Assembly: GCA_003565195.1 (NCBI GenBank)
Contig: PXCX01000154.1
Location: 1 to 11,360, forward strand
Reading direction: 5' to 3'
Source of the DNA: PVC group bacterium
GTDB lineage: Bacteria > Verrucomicrobiota > Kiritimatiellia > CAIKKV01 > PXCX01
DNA length: 11,360 nt
The position numbers were made by a program, and so were the translations under genes. The first letter of the stretch is position 1. Every line of letters starts with the position of its first letter. Positions 7,088-11,360 of the stretch are shown here, one piece after another. Under the pieces are notes generated by a model. It had not been told where the DNA came from. It saw nothing but the letters and a program-made list of their open reading frames with translations, and did not search any database.

Positions 7088-8061
7088 AGGTGTTGGTAAC
7101 CGGCGGCGCCGGTTATATCGGCAGTATTGTAACGGAACACTTGTTGAACAACGGGTATGATGTCACAGTCTTTGATAATCTGGAACGGGGTCATCGTGAG
7201 GCGCTGGATCCCCGGGCAACTTTTATCGAAGGCGATTTGCGGCATGCGAATGTCGTTCATGAGGCCATGGCTCGCGTCAAACCGGATGCCGTCATGCATT
7301 TCGCCGCCTATGCCTTGGTCGGCGAATCCATGCAACATCCGGAACGATATTTCGAGAACAATTTGGGCGGCGGAATGAATCTGGCTGCGGCGATGATTCG
7401 TGTCGGGGTTCCCAAACTGGTGTTCTCGTCGACTTGCGCCACCTATGGGACCCCGTCGCGGGTACCGATCGACGAAGACATGCCGCAGAAGCCCGATAAT
7501 GCGTACGGTGAATCGAAGTTGTGCTTCGAAAAAGTGATGACATGGTATGCACAACGATACGGGATCCGGAACGTTTTTCTGCGCTATTTCAATGCCGCCG
7601 GCGCGACCGATCGATTGGGCGAAGATCACGAACCGGAAACCCATTTGATTCCCAACGTGTTGCGCGCGGCTCTGGGCCGCAATCCTGCCGTCCGCATTTT
7701 CGGGACCGATTATCCGACACCCGATGGAACCTGCATTCGGGATTATGTACATATTGAGGACTTGGCAGCGGCGCATTTACTGGCATTACACGAAAATATC
7801 GACGGCCCGTACAATCTCGGGTATGGAACAGGCGCGTCCGTTCGGCAAGTCATCGAAAGCGCACGCCGGATTACCGGATCTGAAATTCCGTGTGAAGACG
7901 CGCCGCGCCGTGAAGGCGATCCGCCGGCCTTGGTGGCTGCCGGCGAAAAAGCCTTGAAAGTACTCGGCTGGAAACCACAATTTACGGAGTTGGATGCGAT
8001 TATTGAAAGCGCCTGGCGATGGATCCGCCAATACCCGGAGGGCTACCGAACAAGCGTTTGA
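7084..8061 (+). CDS. galE: UDP-glucose 4-epimerase
   Basis: A cytoplasmic NAD-dependent epimerase of the extended short-chain dehydrogenase family that interconverts UDP-glucose and UDP-galactose, feeding galactose use and surface polysaccharide synthesis. The 325-residue length is normal. The Rossmann NAD motif TGGAGYIG is at 6-13, the acidic D31 after strand 2 fits NAD binding, and GDL (50-52) and HFAAYALVGES (72-82) are family motifs. The catalytic set is S116/T117 in SSTCATYG and Y141-x3-K145 in YGESK. GTDYPTPDGTCIRDYVH near 223-239 is highly characteristic of GalE proper, as opposed to other sugar epimerases. The gene overlaps lpxD by 4 nt (ATGA) with AAGGAG at 7073-7078. A WbpP-like epimerase acting on UDP-GlcNAc is possible but less likely. 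Confidence 0.93.
   Translation: MKVLVTGGAGYIGSIVTEHLLNNGYDVTVFDNLERGHREALDPRATFIEGDLRHANVVHEAMARVKPDAVMHFAAYALVGESMQHPERYFENNLGGGMNLAAAMIRVGVPKLVFSSTCATYGTPSRVPIDEDMPQKPDNAYGESKLCFEKVMTWYAQRYGIRNVFLRYFNAAGATDRLGEDHEPETHLIPNVLRAALGRNPAVRIFGTDYPTPDGTCIRDYVHIEDLAAAHLLALHENIDGPYNLGYGTGASVRQVIESARRITGSEIPCEDAPRREGDPPALVAAGEKALKVLGWKPQFTELDAIIESAWRWIRQYPEGYRTSV
8047..8060 (+). promoter_or_regulatory. Candidate LexA (SOS) box upstream of recA
   Basis: CGAACAAGCGTTTG overlaps the galE stop codon and ends 41 nt before the recA ATG. It fits the Bacillus-type LexA pattern (CGAAC, four bases, GTTY) including the purine/pyrimidine preferences of the spacer; I recall that consensus and have not looked it up. 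It overlaps a -35-like TTGACC at 8058-8063, but I find no good -10 at the right distance. Its place before recA, the classic SOS gene, raises the odds that it is real. Confidence 0.45.
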
Positions 8062-8101
8062 CCTGTAAGACGGTTAAACAATCCACAAAGGAAACAATAT
8101 C

Positions 8102-9130
8102 ATGGCAAAATCTAAAAACCCCGCAAAAACAACGTCAACAGACCTGGATACTGTATTGGCGCAAATTCACAAGGAATTCGGCGATGGCGCGATCATGCGA
8201 TTGGGTGAAGTAGATCTTACCCAAGACATCGCGCACATATCTACCGGCTCCTTTTCTCTCGATATGGCCCTCGGAATCGGCGGGCTGCCGCGTGGCCGCG
8301 TAGTGGAAGTGTATGGTCCGGAATCTTCGGGAAAAACGACGCTGGCATTGCACTTGATCGCTAACGCACAGAAAAACGGCGGGATGGCCGCGATTGTGGA
8401 TGCCGAACATGCACTTGATCCGGGTTATGCACAACGTATCGGCGTTAATCTCGATGATCTGCTGGTTTCGCAACCGGCGTCCGGCGAGGAAGCGCTCACG
8501 ATTACGGAAACCCTGGTACGCAGCAACGCACTCGATATCGTCGTTGTCGATTCGGTCGCGGCTCTGGTGCCGCGTAACGAGCTGGAAGGCGAAATGGGCG
8601 ATTCATTCGTGGGACTCCAGGCGCGTCTGATGTCCCAGGCATTGCGTAAACTGACAGGCGGGGTTGCCAATTCAAAAACGCTCTGCCTGTTTACCAACCA
8701 GATTCGCGAGAAAATCGGCGTCATGTTCGGCAGCCCGGAAACGACGCCCGGCGGTCGGGCCCTCAAGTTCTATGCTTCGGTGCGTTTGGATATGCGCCGG
8801 ATTGCGACCCTCAAGGATAATACAGGGCGCGCAATCGGTAACCGCGCGCGTGTGAAAGTTGTCAAGAACAAGGTTGCCCCGCCTTTTACCGAAGCCGAAT
8901 TCGATATTTTGTTTGCAAAAGGTATTTCCTGGTCCGGTTCCGTGGTCGATTCAGCGCTTCAATACGGCGTCATCGATAAACGGGGTTCGTGGTTGTCGTA
9001 CGAAGGCGAACAACTGGGTCAGGGCCAGGATGCGGCGCGTGACACCCTCGAACAAAATCCCGATCTTGAACAACGGATTATTGCCAAAATCAAGGAAACC
9101 GCGGTAGAGTCCGCCAAAACCAAGAGCTAA
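8102..9130 (+). CDS. recA: RecA recombinase
   Basis: RecA forms ATP-dependent filaments on single-stranded DNA, catalyses strand exchange and triggers LexA self-cleavage. The 342-residue length is usual. Key sites: Walker A GPESSGKTT (72-80), the catalytic Glu in DAEHALDP (E102), Walker B DIVVVD (145-150), the L1 loop region (VPRNELEGEMGDS, 156-168), and the L2 region starting TNQIREKIGVMFG and ending GGRALKFYASVRLD, the RecA family signature. The C-terminus ends SAKTKS and lacks the strongly acidic tail of E. coli RecA, which normally restrains DNA binding. A ribosome site AAGGA lies at 8088-8092, 9 nt before ATG. The gene follows galE by 40 nt and precedes alaS by 13 nt; no recX lies between. 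It is probably both part of the upstream operon and SOS-controlled through the box at 8047-8060. Confidence 0.98.
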   Translation: MAKSKNPAKTTSTDLDTVLAQIHKEFGDGAIMRLGEVDLTQDIAHISTGSFSLDMALGIGGLPRGRVVEVYGPESSGKTTLALHLIANAQKNGGMAAIVDAEHALDPGYAQRIGVNLDDLLVSQPASGEEALTITETLVRSNALDIVVVDSVAALVPRNELEGEMGDSFVGLQARLMSQALRKLTGGVANSKTLCLFTNQIREKIGVMFGSPETTPGGRALKFYASVRLDMRRIATLKDNTGRAIGNRARVKVVKNKVAPPFTEAEFDILFAKGISWSGSVVDSALQYGVIDKRGSWLSYEGEQLGQGQDAARDTLEQNPDLEQRIIAKIKETAVESAKTKS

Positions 9131-9143
9131 GGGCCTGTTTTCA

Positions 9144-10955
9144 ATGAAGCGATCCATCAGCGCCGACGAATTACGGCGTATGTATTTAGGTTTTTTCGAG
9201 CAACGCGGGCATACCGTGATTTCCGGGGCGTCTCTGACGCCCCAGAACGATCCCACGGTTTTGTTTACAACCGCCGGTATGCATCCTCTGGTACCGTACC
9301 TGCTGGGTGAACCGCATCCCGCCGGGAAACGTCTTTGTAACGTGCAGAAATGTATTCGTACCGGCGACATCGACAGTGTCGGCGATGCCTCGCATCTTAC
9401 GTTTTTCGAAATGCTCGGCAACTGGTCGCTGGGCGATTACTTCAAGGAGGAAGCCATCCGATGGTCGTATGAGTTTTTGACCGCTTCCGATTGTCTGGAC
9501 TTTGATCCCGAGATGATTTACGTCACGGTTTTCGAGGGTAACCAAAATGCGCCGCCCGATACCGAGTCGCTTAAAATATGGCGTTCGCTGGGTATCCCCG
9601 AGTCGCGGATTCTGGCTTTGCCGATCGAGGACAACTGGTGGGGACCCGCCGGCCAAACCGGACCTTGCGGGCCGGATACCGAAATGTTTGTCGATACCGG
9701 TAAACCGTTGTGTGGCCCGCAATGCCGTCCGGGCTGCGGATGCGGCAAGTTTTTCGAGATTTGGAACGATGTTTTCATGCAATTTGAAAAGACGGCCGAC
9801 GGCAATTATCGCCCTTTGCAACAGCATAATGTGGATACCGGCATGGGCGTCGAGCGAACCGTGGCCATGTTGCAGGGTCAATCCTGCGTGTATGATATTG
9901 AAGTGTTTGCACCGGTCATGGACGCCTTACGAACCATGACGAAGCAATCAGCGGCCATGGATGCGGTACAATTGACTACGGCGCATCGGGTCATTGCCGA
10001 TCATCTGCGGTCAGCCGTCTTCATTCTGGGAGACGATCACGGCGTCAAGCCGGGTAATCTCGGGCAGGGTTACGTCCTGCGGCGATTGATCAGGCGGGCC
10101 GTCCGGTATGCACGGAGCGCCGGCATACCGCAGGGATTCGGTGGCCGGCTTGCCGGGACACTGATCGATCAGGCCGGCGATACGTATCCTGAACTGCAAC
10201 GTAACCGCAAGGCCATTGTCCATGAACTTGATGTGGAAGAAGAGAAGTTTGCCCGTACCTTGAACCGCGGGATGAATGAATTGCAGAAGGTGCTCGGCAA
10301 CCTGAAACAGCATGACCAAACACGGCTTTCTGGAGGGGTTGCCTTTAAACTCTATGATACCTACGGGTTCCCGATAGAGTTTACCGCCGAAATATGCAGG
10401 GAACAAGGATTGACGGTGGATAACGCGGCATTTGAAAAGGAATTCAAACGGCATCAGAAGATTTCGCGTCAAGGTGCCGATAAAACCTTCAAGGGTGGTC
10501 TGGCTGATCAATCGGAACAGACGACCCGGCTGCATACCGCAACGCATCTTCTGCATCAGGCTTTGCGCCAGGTGCTCGGCGAGCATGTACAACAAAAAGG
10601 GTCCAATATTACCGCCGACCGTTTGCGATTCGATTTCTCGCATCCGGCCAAGGTGACACCCGAAGAGCAGGCGCAAGTTGAAGCCATTGTCAACGAACAG
10701 ATTGAACGGAATCTGCCGGTCACCATGAAGGTGGGGACACTGGAAGAAGCCGTGGCTGAAGGCGCCCAGGCATTGTTCGGCAGTCGTTACGATGAACAGG
10801 TTAAAATTTATGCGATCGGTGATTATTCCAAGGAAGTATGCGGTGGACCACATGTCGACAACACCGCCAAACTGGGTCGCTTCCGGATTATTAAGGAAGA
10901 GGCTAGCAGTGCCGGGGTTCGCCGTATCCGGGCGGTGGTCGAACCACCGGCATAA
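9144..10955 (+). CDS. alaS: Alanyl-tRNA synthetase, short form lacking the C-terminal C-Ala domain
   Basis: AlaRS charges tRNA-Ala with alanine. At 603 residues it is far shorter than the usual ~870. The catalytic core is intact: class II motifs with QKCIRTGDIDSVGDASHLTFFEMLGNWSLGDYF split across 68-100, WWGPAGQTGPCGPDTEMF (165-182) and DTGMGVERT (231-239). The tRNA-recognition helical region follows (about 255-450). The editing (SAD) domain has its zinc ligands H464-x3-H468 and C566-x3-H570, so misacylated tRNA can be cleared. The protein then ends at RRIRAVVEPPA, just where the linker to C-Ala would start; TAA follows and no C-Ala frame is seen downstream. A cysteine cluster C190-x3-C194-x3-C198-x-C200 may bind metal. 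Short AlaRS are known in spirochaetes and some other lineages, so this is probably a natural form and not a broken gene. No clear Shine-Dalgarno precedes ATG; read-through coupling with recA is likely. Confidence 0.93.
   Translation: MKRSISADELRRMYLGFFEQRGHTVISGASLTPQNDPTVLFTTAGMHPLVPYLLGEPHPAGKRLCNVQKCIRTGDIDSVGDASHLTFFEMLGNWSLGDYFKEEAIRWSYEFLTASDCLDFDPEMIYVTVFEGNQNAPPDTESLKIWRSLGIPESRILALPIEDNWWGPAGQTGPCGPDTEMFVDTGKPLCGPQCRPGCGCGKFFEIWNDVFMQFEKTADGNYRPLQQHNVDTGMGVERTVAMLQGQSCVYDIEVFAPVMDALRTMTKQSAAMDAVQLTTAHRVIADHLRSAVFILGDDHGVKPGNLGQGYVLRRLIRRAVRYARSAGIPQGFGGRLAGTLIDQAGDTYPELQRNRKAIVHELDVEEEKFARTLNRGMNELQKVLGNLKQHDQTRLSGGVAFKLYDTYGFPIEFTAEICREQGLTVDNAAFEKEFKRHQKISRQGADKTFKGGLADQSEQTTRLHTATHLLHQALRQVLGEHVQQKGSNITADRLRFDFSHPAKVTPEEQAQVEAIVNEQIERNLPVTMKVGTLEEAVAEGAQALFGSRYDEQVKIYAIGDYSKEVCGGPHVDNTAKLGRFRIIKEEASSAGVRRIRAVVEPPA
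10933..10949 (+). other. 7-bp hairpin at the 3' end of alaS
   Basis: CGGTGGT, a CGA loop and ACCACCG form a perfect 7-bp stem over the last codons of alaS. No T-run follows, so it is not a standard intrinsic terminator. It could protect the mRNA end or be a side effect of codon choice. Confidence 0.25.
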
Positions 10956-10962
10956 GACAGCA

Positions 10963-10990
10963 TTCACGGTTCAAGGTTCACGGTTGAGGA
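10963..10990 (+). repeat. Imperfect 14-nt tandem repeat in the alaS-gcvT spacer
   Basis: TTCACGGTTCAAGG is followed directly by TTCACGGTTGAGGA (11 of 14 identical, first nine bases exact). The 166 nt spacer (10956-11121) holds no other feature that I can support: no glycine riboswitch motif, no good promoter and no terminator. Confidence 0.5.
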
Positions 10991-11121
10991 AAATAAAAAA
11001 TCTGACAAGGAAATTTAAGGTTCGATTGGATTGATAAACACTTTGGGTTGGTGGATCGACATGGGCAGACGCCCCAACGACACTCTTAATCGTCCGAATT
11101 CGCTATGACTGGCACAGTATC

Positions 11122-11360
11122 TTGAAAAAAACTTTTCTCTCAGAAAACCATCGGCAACTCGGCGCCCGGATGATCGATTTTCACGGCTGGGAATTGCCGG
11201 TTCAGTATAACGGTATTATTGCGGAACACCGTCAATGCCGCCATGCGGCGGCTCTGTTTGATACCTGTCATATGGGCCAGTTTCTGATTGAAGGTCGGCA
11301 GGCCGGCGCCGATTTGGCTCGCTTGCTGACCTTCGATGCCGGCACGATGGCGGTCGGGAA
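11122..11360 (+). CDS. gcvT: Aminomethyltransferase, glycine cleavage T protein (5' part)
   Basis: The first 79 codons of GcvT run to the right edge. The T protein transfers the methylene group from the lipoyl arm of the H protein to tetrahydrofolate, releasing ammonia, in cytoplasmic glycine breakdown. The N-terminus (KKTFLSENHRQLGARMIDFHGWELPVQY, here shown only as key points: LGARM at 12-16, DF-GWELPVQY just after, and LFDTCHMG near 48-55) matches the family closely, including the folate-domain HMG motif. The frame has no ATG at the expected place, so I chose TTG at 11122, which aligns with the usual family start (MKKTPL-like). The next in-frame ATG is at 11170 and would cut conserved residues. 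No clear Shine-Dalgarno is visible. The 166 nt gap after alaS suggests a separate transcription unit. Confidence 0.88.
   Translation, partial: MKKTFLSENHRQLGARMIDFHGWELPVQYNGIIAEHRQCRHAAALFDTCHMGQFLIEGRQAGADLARLLTFDAGTMAVG

Noticed and set aside
6511..7776. Long open frame on the minus strand (421 codons)
   Set aside because: It runs antisense to lpxD and galE, both of which are strongly conserved. Its composition looks like a shadow of their codon bias.
8058..8086. Separate recA promoter starting at TTGACC
   Set aside because: The -35-like box is good, but no -10-like hexamer lies 16-18 nt further on, so I did not list it as a promoter.
10011..10967. 318-codon open frame on the minus strand
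   Set aside because: It is antisense to the conserved alaS gene, with no recognisable motif and no ribosome site that I can see.
11061..11108. Short leader-peptide frame (15 residues) before gcvT
   Set aside because: No ribosome site, no runs of a regulatory amino acid and no attenuator hairpin; chance is the simpler explanation.
10956..11121. Glycine riboswitch before gcvT
   Set aside because: The spacer lacks the conserved purine-rich core of the glycine aptamer and has no tandem aptamer structure that I can see.

Overview
This window reads as the chromosome of a Gram-negative (diderm) bacterium. It carries an LPS lipid A gene (lpxD) behind an OmpH/Skp periplasmic chaperone gene. The BatA-type and DUF58 proteins, the short alanyl-tRNA synthetase and the mixed operon (ompH-lpxD-galE-recA-alaS) would fit a PVC-group lineage such as Verrucomicrobiota or Kiritimatiellota. 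That placement is an inference from gene style and has not been tested by a search. I see no insertion sequence, phage gene, CRISPR array, tRNA or rRNA.

Layout: two divergent blocks face away from a ~180 nt intergenic region at 5174-5354. The left block (minus strand, 5173 down to 1) encodes an ABC transporter ATPase, its ABC-2-like membrane partner (one base apart, TGATATG), then after a ~200 nt gap a DUF58 protein, and 22 nt later a BatA-like membrane VWA protein that runs off the left edge. The right block (plus strand, 5355 to ~10955) is a tightly packed series: ompH/skp-like, lpxD (GTG start, 4 nt overlap), galE (ATGA overlap), recA (40 nt gap) and a C-terminally short alaS (13 nt gap). 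After a 166 nt spacer, the 5' part of gcvT runs off the right edge.

How the genes work together: OmpH and LpxD serve outer-membrane protein and lipid A biogenesis, and GalE makes UDP-galactose for surface polysaccharide. The minus-strand block also points to the envelope: a transporter whose permease carries a large predicted extracytoplasmic domain, next to a DUF58/VWA pair of the kind usually run by a MoxR AAA+ ATPase, although no moxR is in this window. recA and alaS are housekeeping genes that seem to be co-transcribed with the envelope genes. recA may also have its own control, because a 14-bp sequence resembling a Gram-positive-type LexA (SOS) box overlaps the galE stop codon just upstream.

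Most of the window is core genome of known families. The items most worth a second look are the SOS-like box, the short AlaRS with a cysteine cluster, the permease with its large external domain beside DUF58/BatA, and the divergent promoter region. I did not find clear evidence of a wholly new system.
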